This document shows positions 39,611 through 46,536 of a stretch of 46,536 nucleotides of DNA, one piece after another (within the stretch, counting starts at the first letter, position 1; the number at the start of each line of letters is the position of its first letter). The DNA is taken from NCBI GenBank assembly GCA_017467805.1, contig JAFUKJ010000031.1, positions 1 to 46,536 on the forward strand, written 5' to 3'. The DNA is from Lachnospiraceae bacterium. GTDB taxonomy: Bacteria; Bacillota; Clostridia; Lachnospirales; Lachnospiraceae. The translations under genes were made by a program, and so were the position numbers. The notes under the pieces were generated by a model. The model made no database searches. It was not told where the DNA came from and saw only the letters and a program-made list of their open reading frames with translations.

Positions 39611-39769
39611 TGTTCTACCTCCTTATTCTTAGAACCAAGGCTTTACCTTCAGGCTCTTTTAATATAATTCTTAAGTGTCATATTCTTTCATACCGCCGCA
39701 TGGTCCAACTTCACAACCACACAGCTCTTTGTGTATGCCTCAAGTATAACACTCTGCTTCCATTTATTG

Positions 39770-39797
39770 TTTATAAATACACTTTGATTTCGTGCAA
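39770..39797 (-). promoter_or_regulatory. Internal promoter upstream of the 619-residue gene
   Basis: On the minus strand TTGCAC and TATAAA are separated by 16 bases, about 160 bp before the GTG start. The 200-bp gap after the AraC gene has no gene and no clear terminator. Confidence 0.45.
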
Positions 39798-39810
39798 ATT
39801 CGACTTATGA

Positions 39811-40740
39811 TTACCAACCCTTCAAAGCTGAAATCTTGTACTCTAACAGCTTGCCTTCATGATTATCAGGTCTCTTCTTCCACTGATATGGAGAAGTTCC
39901 TATTATCCGCCTGAAATTACGATTAAAGGTTGAAGGAGTTACAAAGCCAACACGTTCTGCCACCTCTTCCATGCTGATATCTGTCTTATCAATTAGTTCA
40001 CAAGCCTTCTTAACCCGCACAAAGTTGACATATTCTACAGGTGTCATATTCATTTTCTCCTGAAATACTCTTCTGAAATGTGTTTCACTCATATGACACT
40101 CCATTGCAAGCTCCAGTATCTTGAAATTCTCCTGATAATGCTCCTCTACATACTCGATTGCACGCTCCAGTTGAAGTCCACCATTTTTACCCTTATTAGA
40201 CGTAACAGGTCTTCCATTAAAACGTGCAATTTCAAACAAAAGAGCATAAATTAAACCTTTCACGCAATCACTATAATGCTCCTTCTTGTCCTGCATCTCA
40301 TCAAAGATACTTCTAACAATGGTTGCAATCATCGGATTGTCCTCTGGCTTTATGAAAAAGGCATTCTTATTAATTGCATCTACAATGTCTCTGGCTTCCT
40401 GCACATTACGCTTACCACAGTCCTTTAGTGCCTGTTCCACATCAATAAACAGGAACTCCCAAAATGCCATAACACCTTCATCACTTCTGGTTACATGCAG
40501 ATAATTGGCAGGAATACAGGATATCATCCCTGGACCAAAGCGGTAAAAATCCTCCTCTAATACCAGGTCTCCATCCCCGTAATGGCACAGACCTATCTCC
40601 AACAAATTATGAAAATGCTGATTATCAATATTTTCTCCATATACCTGAATCCATTTCTTACCCATCAGGGCAAGCACCGGCTCATTTTGCGGTATCTCAT
40701 AAAATCTGAATTCTGCCGGTTGCTTTTTCTTCTTTGGCAT
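39811..40740 (-). CDS. AraC-family transcriptional regulator
   Basis: 309 residues. The N-terminal half is a cupin-like sensor (HFHNLLEIGLCHYGDGDLVL, ISCIPANYLHVTRSDEG). The C-terminal part has two helix-turn-helix motifs: FKILELAMECHMSETHFRRV followed by FQEKMNMTPVEYVNFVRVKK, and ISMEEVAERVGFVTPSTFNR followed by NFRRIIGTSPYQWKK. Those are the standard AraC/XylS DNA-binding elements. It lies between the LacI gene and the 619-residue gene, which it probably activates in response to a galactose-containing sugar (inference). GGAGG lies 6 bases before the ATG. Confidence 0.93.
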   Translation of the reverse strand: MPKKKKQPAEFRFYEIPQNEPVLALMGKKWIQVYGENIDNQHFHNLLEIGLCHYGDGDLVLEEDFYRFGPGMISCIPANYLHVTRSDEGVMAFWEFLFIDVEQALKDCGKRNVQEARDIVDAINKNAFFIKPEDNPMIATIVRSIFDEMQDKKEHYSDCVKGLIYALLFEIARFNGRPVTSNKGKNGGLQLERAIEYVEEHYQENFKILELAMECHMSETHFRRVFQEKMNMTPVEYVNFVRVKKACELIDKTDISMEEVAERVGFVTPSTFNRNFRRIIGTSPYQWKKRPDNHEGKLLEYKISALKGW

Positions 40741-40779
40741 CTTACACCTCCGAAATATTGGTTTCTATTATGCTTATGT

Positions 40780-41805
40780 CTATACGTTTGTCGAATTTCT
40801 TTCTATAATCTCATAATCAAGCAGTGTCTTTCCCTTGACCTCATTACCTGCTATATAGTCAAGCAGCACGGAGCAGGTCAGCTCTCCTAATGCCTTGGCA
40901 TCAAATAATAGCGAAGTAATCGCAGGCTCATGATTCATCAAAAGCGTACTGTCATAGAAGGACGCTACCTTCATCTGCTGAGGAACCTTTATCTTCTCCC
41001 TATCTAATACCTGCAATACATGGGAGCATATCATGTCGTCCATACAGACAATGCATTCAGCCTTACGCTCCAACAGATTCCTGACTGCCTTCTCTATCTG
41101 GTCCGTAGTCTCACAGTTCTGATAAATCAGGCTTTCATCTATTGCCTGCTTCATATTGCGGAAGGCATCCCGATAGCCGTGTAATCGTGTTCTGTTTACC
41201 ACATAATTCTCACTGCCACCAATGAGACCAATACGATTCAACCCCATCTGCATAATACGCATTACCATTTCACAACAGCCTGCTTTGTGATTATTATCCA
41301 CCTGCAGGATTTCCTCATCCTTGGAGGTTCCCATCAGGATAAACGGTATCTTCTGCTCCTTTAAGAACTCAGCAGCTCTGTCCTTTACAAAGGAACGGCT
41401 TAAAATCACACCGTCCACCTTATGATTAGCTACCATTCTCTCAAGATTCACTACCTTATTACCGCTTGTCATCACTAGCATAACATCATAATCATGCTTT
41501 GATGCCTCCTCACAGACACCCTGCATACTATTCTGAAAGAACGGCATATCCACCAGATTGCAGTCACCAGGTATTACCATTCCAATATTGTAAGTCTTTT
41601 GCTGTGCAAGTCCTTTGGCGATAACATTTGGCTTATAATCATTCTCCTGAATGAATGCCAACACCCTTTGTCTGGTGTCCTCGCTGATTCTTCCCTTACC
41701 TGATATTGCACGGGAAACTGTGGTCTTAGATACCTGCAGTTGCTCGGCAATATCCGTAATTGTTAACTTCTTAATTCCAATATTTTCATTACGAAACATA
41801 TCCAT
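40780..41805 (-). CDS. LacI-family transcriptional regulator
   Basis: From the ATG at 41805 (GGGAG 8 bases upstream; a TTG at 41820 is the longer alternative) this is 341 residues. The N-terminal HTH reads LTITDIAEQLQVSKTTVSRA and ISGKGRISEDTRQRVLAFIQ, with the hinge helix at NVIAKGLAQQ. The periplasmic-binding-like effector domain follows, with NIGMVIPGDCNLVDMPFFQN, VDGVILSRSFVKDR, RIGLIGGSENYVVNRTRLHG and CIVCMDDMICSHVL. LacI proteins bind AANCGNTT-type operators, and GCGCAACCGCTTGCGC lies just downstream of the operon promoter. It is therefore the likely repressor of the operon and of the secreted GH53 gene. Confidence 0.94.
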   Translation of the reverse strand: MDMFRNENIGIKKLTITDIAEQLQVSKTTVSRAISGKGRISEDTRQRVLAFIQENDYKPNVIAKGLAQQKTYNIGMVIPGDCNLVDMPFFQNSMQGVCEEASKHDYDVMLVMTSGNKVVNLERMVANHKVDGVILSRSFVKDRAAEFLKEQKIPFILMGTSKDEEILQVDNNHKAGCCEMVMRIMQMGLNRIGLIGGSENYVVNRTRLHGYRDAFRNMKQAIDESLIYQNCETTDQIEKAVRNLLERKAECIVCMDDMICSHVLQVLDREKIKVPQQMKVASFYDSTLLMNHEPAITSLLFDAKALGELTCSVLLDYIAGNEVKGKTLLDYEIIERNSTNV

Positions 41806-41868
41806 GGTACATTCTCCCAATTCTATGCTGCGAATATCGCTCTCACTTTTGTATATCTCTTTCGCAAC

Positions 41869-43401
41869 TTATGCATTCAGACTCTGAATAAATCTGTCGA
41901 ATGCCATAGCACCTTCAATGGTTCTCTTATAAACACCTGCATGCTCAAGAACCTTACCAAATACGATGCCAACCTCTTTCTGAAGGATGTCACGGATAGT
42001 TTCCTGTGTTACCTTTCCTTCATACTTTGGAAGGAACTCATCCACCCAGTCTGCATGCTTTGCCAGTGCCTCATCCTCACGGATATTCTTACCATTTACA
42101 ATGGCCTCCTCTAAGGCTTCCAGCTCTCCCTTTAATCTGGATGGTAAAACTGCAAGACCCATAACCTCGATTAAGCCAATGTTCTCCTTCTTAATATGAT
42201 GAAGCTCTGCATGTGGATGATATACACCAAGCGGATGCTCCTCTGTTGTAATGTTATTACGAAGTACTAAATCAAGCTCGTATACCTCTCCACGCTTTCT
42301 TGCGATTGGAGTGATAGTATTATGAGGCTCGTTATCTGTATAGGCATAGATAAATGCCTCTTCATCTGTATAATTACACCACTTTGCTAAGATTACATCT
42401 GCTAAAGCAATCAGTCTATTGTAGTCTTTATTAGCAATTCTGATAACAGACATCGGCCATTTTACAATACCTGCCTGAACATCCTCAAAGCCCTTCACAC
42501 TAAAGAATCTCTCAATCGGAGCCTTTGCCATTGCAAACTCATAGTGTCCACCCTGGAAATGGTCGTGGCTAAGAATAGAACCACCTACAATCGGAAGATC
42601 TGCATTAGAACCAACGAAATAATGTGGGAACTGCTCTACAAACTGGAACAGCTTCACAAAGGTGTTATGCTCAATCTTCATCGGGATATGCTGGCTGTTA
42701 AATACGATACAATGCTCGTTATAATATACATATGGTGAATACTGGAAGCCCCACTGATTGCCCTGAATCTGAATCGGAATGATTCTGTGATTCTGTCTTG
42801 CAGGGTGGTCTACTCTTCCCGCATAGCCTTCGTTCTCAATACAAAGCTGGCACTTTGGATAACCGCTCTGCTTTGCATTCTTAGCAGCGGCAATTGCTTT
42901 AGGATCCTTCTCAGGCTTAGACAGATTAATCGTAATATCCATCTCACCATAAGCCGTATCTGCCTTCCACTTCATATCCTTCTTGATACGGTATCTTCTG
43001 ATATAATCTGTGTTCTGGCTAAAAGTGTAATACCAGTCAGTTGCAGCCTTTGCGCCCTTTTCCTTATATAATCTGTTAAATGTATAAATGACATCACTTG
43101 GTCTTGGTGTCAGGCAGCTCATAATCTTAGTATCAAACAAATCTCTGTATACAATACTGTTATCCTTCATCAAATTATGCTCTGCTGCATAATCAAGCAT
43201 TTCTCCAAGAATTACTTCTAAGTCAAAGCTCTCTGGCGAAGCCTTTACAAATGCTTCCTCGCCAAACTCTCCGTCATACTCGTCTAATTCAAATAATTCC
43301 AATAAACGATTCACTGTGTAAATAATATCAGCCTTATCTACCAAACCGCAGGAATATCCGTAACGTACCAAATCTGTAATATTCTTTGTTATTGTCATCA
43401 T
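41869..43401 (-). CDS. galT: UDP-glucose--hexose-1-phosphate uridylyltransferase (Firmicute-type GalT)
   Basis: 510 residues, the length of the class II Firmicute GalT. SILSHDHFQGGHYEFAMAK and the CQLCIENEGYAGR block are diagnostic; GGSILSHDHFQGG holds the catalytic histidine region. It exchanges UMP between UDP-glucose and galactose-1-phosphate in the Leloir pathway in the cytoplasm. GAGG lies about 9 bases before the ATG pair. It follows galK by 36 bp and precedes the LacI gene. No galE or galM is visible in the window. Confidence 0.96.
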   Translation of the reverse strand: MMTITKNITDLVRYGYSCGLVDKADIIYTVNRLLELFELDEYDGEFGEEAFVKASPESFDLEVILGEMLDYAAEHNLMKDNSIVYRDLFDTKIMSCLTPRPSDVIYTFNRLYKEKGAKAATDWYYTFSQNTDYIRRYRIKKDMKWKADTAYGEMDITINLSKPEKDPKAIAAAKNAKQSGYPKCQLCIENEGYAGRVDHPARQNHRIIPIQIQGNQWGFQYSPYVYYNEHCIVFNSQHIPMKIEHNTFVKLFQFVEQFPHYFVGSNADLPIVGGSILSHDHFQGGHYEFAMAKAPIERFFSVKGFEDVQAGIVKWPMSVIRIANKDYNRLIALADVILAKWCNYTDEEAFIYAYTDNEPHNTITPIARKRGEVYELDLVLRNNITTEEHPLGVYHPHAELHHIKKENIGLIEVMGLAVLPSRLKGELEALEEAIVNGKNIREDEALAKHADWVDEFLPKYEGKVTQETIRDILQKEVGIVFGKVLEHAGVYKRTIEGAMAFDRFIQSLNA

Positions 43402-43437
43402 CTTTATATCCCTCTATTCTAATCGTGTTTACTGGTC

Positions 43438-44601
43438 TTACAGAACTGTTGGGCCGTCACCAATCTCAACTACATAGAAGTCTGCTGCATAGCCAATCTT
43501 CGCAAGGTATGCATCGCCAACATTCTTAATAAACGCTTCTACTGCATCTTCCTTTACAATGCTGACTGCACATCCGCCAAAGCCTGCACCTGTCATTCTT
43601 GCACCGATAACACCTGGCTGCTTTAATGCCTCTTCTACAAGAGTATCAAGCTCAATACCTGTTACCTCATAGTCATCACGAAGAGAATCATGAGAAGCTA
43701 CCATAAGCTTTCCAAATAATGCAAGGTCATTGTTCTTCAATGCCTCTACAGCCTTGATGGTTCTTCTGTTCTCATATACTGCATGCTTTGCTCTCTTTAC
43801 TCTGTTGGCATCTGCGATTGCGTCCTTATTTGCTTCAAACTCTTCCTCTGTCAAATCGCCAAGAGTCTTGATATCAATCTTCTTCTGAAGCTCTGAAAGT
43901 GCCATCTCGCACTCGCTTCTTCTCTCATTGTACTTAGAATCTCCAAGTCCACGCTTCTTATTAGTATTCAAAATAACAATCTTAGCACCTGCTAATGAAA
44001 TTGGTGCATACTCATAAGAAAGGTCTGCTGTATCAAGGAAGATTGCAGAATCCTTCTTACCCATTGCGATAGCAAACTGATCCATAATACCACAGTTAAC
44101 GCCATTGTAATTGTTCTCTGAGAACTGACCGATTAATGCAATATCCTGATTGCTTACTGCAAATCCGAATAAATCCTTTAAAACATATCCAGTTAACACT
44201 TCGATGGAAGCTGATGAAGATAAACCTGAACCATTTGGAATATTACCAAAGTAAAGGATATCCATACCCTTTGTTACCTGATATCCCTTCACACCAAAAG
44301 CCCATACCATTCCCTTTGGATAGTTTCTCCAGTCTCCCTGAACCTTTTCTTCAATATCTGAAAGCTTGCTCTCACCAACACCGCTTGCCTCGAAGTTCAT
44401 AGAGTAAAGACAAAGCTTATCATCCTCACGCAATCTTGCAACGGCATAAGTACCGATTGTCAATGCGCATGGAAATACATGACCGCCATTATAATCTGTG
44501 TGCTCACCAATTAAATTCACACGTCCAGGTGCAAAGTAAACCTTTGCTCCATTTACATCACCAAATACTTCTTCAAATCTCTTTAATAACTGCTGCTTCA
44601 T
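43438..44601 (-). CDS. galK: Galactokinase
   Basis: 387 residues from the ATG at 44601 (GGAGG 8 bases upstream; an ATG at 44616 would place that site inside the gene). GHMP kinase motifs are clear: VYFAPGRVNLIGEHTDYNGG at the N-terminus, the phosphate loop NGSGLSSSASIEVLTG, IMDQFAIAMGKKDSAIFLD, and the C-terminal MTGAGFGGCAVSIV. It phosphorylates galactose released from galactan to galactose-1-phosphate. It sits between the cytoplasmic GH53 gene and galT, consistent with one operon. Confidence 0.97.
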   Translation of the reverse strand: MKQQLLKRFEEVFGDVNGAKVYFAPGRVNLIGEHTDYNGGHVFPCALTIGTYAVARLREDDKLCLYSMNFEASGVGESKLSDIEEKVQGDWRNYPKGMVWAFGVKGYQVTKGMDILYFGNIPNGSGLSSSASIEVLTGYVLKDLFGFAVSNQDIALIGQFSENNYNGVNCGIMDQFAIAMGKKDSAIFLDTADLSYEYAPISLAGAKIVILNTNKKRGLGDSKYNERRSECEMALSELQKKIDIKTLGDLTEEEFEANKDAIADANRVKRAKHAVYENRRTIKAVEALKNNDLALFGKLMVASHDSLRDDYEVTGIELDTLVEEALKQPGVIGARMTGAGFGGCAVSIVKEDAVEAFIKNVGDAYLAKIGYAADFYVVEIGDGPTVL

Positions 44602-44656
44602 CTTTTCATCCTCCATTTTATTGTGATGCTCCCTGCCTATCGCAGTAGCTCAATTC

Positions 44657-45775
44657 CTATGCCTGTGGCTTATAATTCTTAATCACTTCTAATGCTGGAA
44701 GTGCATTTCCGTCATAATCAAACAATGCCTGATTTGCCCATTCATTACCGCATGGTCCCTTCTCCTGCATATACTCGATGGCTTCCCATGTAGCCCAGCC
44801 GCTGCCTTCTACAGGTAACCAGCCTGCCTCCCAGTAGAAGAAGCCGCGTCCCTTATTCTCAGGAACCTGCTCAACTGACGCAAGGAATGCCTTCATGAAA
44901 TCACACTGACCATCCTTAGTCATCGGGAATGGAACCTTTGCACAAAGCTCAGGCTTTGTTGCCATACCCTTTCTCTCATGAGGCTCAAGCTTCTCATAAG
45001 AAGCATAATCCTCTGTGGTATGTCCCATAGATACCTCTGCGATAATCAAATCCTTACCGTATCTTACGGAGATATCGTTCATGTTATTCTCTAAATCCTG
45101 TAACGAACCATGCCAGAATGGATAGTAGGACAATCCGATAATATCAAAGTCCTCTGTTCCCTTGGCTGTATAGTTATCAAACCACTCACGGTATAAAGCA
45201 TTGTTACCACCATTATCAAGGTGAAGCATAATCTTCGTCTCAGGAGTAATCTCCTTAACTGCCTTAATACCTGCGCTTACGAAAAGAGCAATATTGTCAT
45301 AGTTAGGAACCTGTCCTGCTGGCCACATCAGACCATTAGAAAGCTCATTTCCTACCTGTACCATCTCAGGTGCAACGCCCTCTGCTACAAATCTCTCCAT
45401 GGTTTCCTTCGTAAAGTCATATACTGCCTTCTCTAACTCAGGCACTGTGTAACCTACCCAAGCCTTAGGCATTCTCTGCTTACCTGGGTCTGCCCAGCAA
45501 TCACTGTAATGAAAATCAAGTAACAGCTTCATACCTGCTGCCTTTACACGCTTTGCCATTCTTAATACTGTCTCTATATCTGTATTACCTGCTCCGTATG
45601 GCTTTCCATCTAAAGTCTTTGGGTCATTCCAAAGACGAAGACGAATGTAATTCGTTCCATAGCTCTTTAGTATATCTAACAAATCTCCCTGCTGTCCCTT
45701 ATCATAAAACTTTGCACCTAATTGCTCGATTTCATCCAGCGAGGATACATCCATTCCTTTAACATATTCCATCAT
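44657..45775 (-). CDS. Cytoplasmic GH53 endo-beta-1,4-galactanase-like enzyme
   Basis: 372 residues that are nearly only the GH53 barrel: YVKGMDVSSLDEIEQLGAKF, YIRLRLWNDPKTLDGKPYGA, LLLDFHYSDCWADPGKQ, the acid/base Glu in EMVQVGNELSNG and the nucleophile Glu in LIIAEVSMGHT, then GFFYWEAGWLP. There is no signal peptide and no binding module, in contrast to the 1527-residue relative at 19917-24500, with which it shares FHYSD.WADPGKQ. It probably shortens imported galacto-oligosaccharides. GGAGG lies 6 bases before the ATG. It is the first gene of the operon, behind the promoter and LacI-type operator. Confidence 0.95.
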   Translation of the reverse strand: MMEYVKGMDVSSLDEIEQLGAKFYDKGQQGDLLDILKSYGTNYIRLRLWNDPKTLDGKPYGAGNTDIETVLRMAKRVKAAGMKLLLDFHYSDCWADPGKQRMPKAWVGYTVPELEKAVYDFTKETMERFVAEGVAPEMVQVGNELSNGLMWPAGQVPNYDNIALFVSAGIKAVKEITPETKIMLHLDNGGNNALYREWFDNYTAKGTEDFDIIGLSYYPFWHGSLQDLENNMNDISVRYGKDLIIAEVSMGHTTEDYASYEKLEPHERKGMATKPELCAKVPFPMTKDGQCDFMKAFLASVEQVPENKGRGFFYWEAGWLPVEGSGWATWEAIEYMQEKGPCGNEWANQALFDYDGNALPALEVIKNYKPQA

Positions 45776-45880
45776 ACCGCGCCTCCATTTGAATACTTAT
45801 GCTCTAATTTGCACCTTTTTTGAACATTCATACTTCCAACATCCAAATCAATCTTTGATTCGTTCCTATTTCTCACTCTT

Positions 45881-45896
45881 GCGCAACCGCTTGCGC
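45881..45896. promoter_or_regulatory. LacI-type operator of the galactan/galactose operon
   Basis: GCGCAACCGCTTGCGC has perfect 6-bp arms and an AACCGCTT core that fits the AANCGNTT rule for LacI-family operators. It begins 9 bases downstream of the -10 box, so it overlaps the start of transcription, a classic repressor position. Confidence 0.78.
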
Positions 45897-45905
45897 TATG
45901 TATTA

Positions 45906-45934
45906 ATCATAACAACTTCACTAGCTTTCGTCAA
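45906..45934 (-). promoter_or_regulatory. Sigma-A-type promoter of the galactan/galactose operon
   Basis: On the minus strand TTGACG and TATGAT are separated by exactly 17 bases. The predicted start lies near 45898, giving an untranslated leader of roughly 120 bases that contains the operator. Confidence 0.82.
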
Positions 45935-46030
45935 CACAAATCTGAATTTTTCGTCATTTGTCACAAAATGTGTGTTAACACTTTTTTTTCGTGCAAAATA
46001 AACTTTCCCAGACGCATAATTCGGGTTTGA

Positions 46031-46255
46031 CGGCTGTTTTCATATCAGCCGAGCAAAGCTTGAAGTATCGAATAACAATAGATTTGTTGTATGCACAGGT
46101 ACTTAGCTGGATTTGAATTTGGCTATGAGCCATGCACAGATGGACCGAATTGACTGCTGGGAGCTTGCTCACAGACAGGCATATTCGTGTTCAGATGTAT
46201 ACAGCGATGCCGTACATGAGGAAGTAGCCCAAAGGGCGAATTCCGAATGTAGCAT
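46031..46255 (+). ncRNA. Candidate structured RNA with nested hairpins
   Basis: No plausible protein frame covers this stretch, yet it folds well by eye. The stems are CGGCTG/CAGCCG (46031-46051), AGCT plus AAGTA with TACTT plus AGCT (46057-46108) enclosing AACAA/TTGTT (46074-46088), TGGCT/AGCCA (46120-46132) and CTG-GAG/CTC-CAG (46157-46174). A long composite stem occupies 46207-46255: ATGC, TACAT, GA, GGAA, GTA, GCCC, then AAA loop, GGGC, GAA, TTCC, GA, ATGTA, GCAT. Paired GA/GA and GTA/GAA internal loops look like structured RNA motifs. ATGCACAG occurs twice (46091, 46132). The plus strand is assumed from the T-runs that follow; family unknown. Confidence 0.45.
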
Positions 46256-46294
46256 GGTGTCACCTATCACTATTATCTAGAGAATTACGTATTT

Positions 46295-46536
46295 TGGTGT
46301 ACCACAGCGATTTTTGCTCTCCTGTACACCTTTTTTGCTGTAATCCAGGCATATCTGGTGTACCACAGCAGGTTTATGCTCTCCTGTACACCTTTTTTGA
46401 TGAAATACAAGCATATCTGGTGTACCACAGCAGTTTTACGCTCTCCTGTACACCCTTTTTGATGAAATCCAAGCATATCTGGTGTACTACAGCATGTTTT
46501 TGTTCTGCTGTACACCATTTTAGCCGATTAAATAAT
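46295..46536 (+). repeat. Tandem 61-62-bp hairpin repeats, four units to window end
   Basis: Units start at 46295, 46356, 46418 and 46480 with TGGTGTAC. Each contains GGTGTAC and GTACACC (GGTGTAC and GTACACC at the ends of a 35-36-base segment). In the first three AGC...GCT can pair inside, and a T-run follows, as in intrinsic terminators read on the plus strand. Spacers end in CATATC. The fourth unit is the most diverged. The array may continue past the right edge. Frames across it look like repeat artefacts. Confidence 0.85.

Noticed and set aside
45975-46172. Small protein gene (65 residues, minus strand)
   Set aside because: It lies across the folded region and lacks a convincing ribosome site; the hairpins are better explained by RNA.
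46295-46536. CRISPR array or protein of about 77 residues on the minus strand
   Set aside because: The repeat units are whole 61-62-bp near-copies without unique spacers, and the frame across them only reflects the repeat.

Overview
The window looks like the chromosome of a gut or rumen Lachnospiraceae-type Firmicute. It is A+T-rich, has strong GGAGG-type ribosome sites, uses TTG and GTG starts, and its genes resemble Butyrivibrio/Roseburia/Coprococcus-type families. This placement is inferred from gene content; there is no rRNA gene here. Most genes lie on the minus strand.

Region 1 (1-12242, minus) is a cell-surface polysaccharide cluster. Read from its upstream end it encodes a GT-C-like membrane protein, a membrane-tethered SH3-like protein, a polytopic polymerase/ligase-like protein, a DPM1-like GT2 enzyme, two more GT2 glycosyltransferases, a WbsX/GH99-like enzyme, a polysaccharide pyruvyltransferase, a second GT-C-like membrane protein and a flippase cut by the left edge. 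The part from 1 to about 6600 is visibly more A+T-rich than the rest, as expected for a swapped, serotype-like module.

Region 2 (12243-19012) holds a small secreted protein and a divergent XRE regulator separated by an array of GCTATT palindromes, a degenerate FMN-bind-like membrane protein, a hisC-methyltransferase-hslO operon, and a lipoprotein with a propeller-like sequence. A 600-bp gap follows that carries four identically sized 35-bp inverted-repeat modules. Region 3 (19013-33240) holds a predicted PD-(D/E)XK-fold protein, a very large secreted GH53 endo-galactanase, a CapA-like protein, a large membrane protein, a YdcF protein, a broken TldD-like protease gene, a polysaccharide deacetylase, a phosphodiester-glycosidase-like protein with a coupled partner, and a lipoprotein. 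Region 4 (33241-37123) is sbcDC, with a long dyad upstream of sbcD.

Region 5 (37309-45934) is a galactan/galactose operon: cytoplasmic GH53, galK, galT, LacI regulator, AraC regulator, an uncharacterised 619-residue protein and a tiny zinc-ribbon protein. A near-perfect LacI-type operator lies just downstream of a textbook promoter, and related sites lie upstream of the secreted GH53 gene 21 kb away. Together they suggest a regulon in which galactan is cut outside the cell, imported, trimmed by the cytoplasmic GH53 and fed into the Leloir pathway. No recognisable beta-galactosidase is present, so the 619-residue protein is the natural candidate for the missing step (inference).

Region 6 (45935-46536) has no convincing protein gene. 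It holds a set of nested hairpins that look like a structured RNA, followed by a 61-62-bp tandem array in which each unit is a hairpin and the first three are followed by T-runs.
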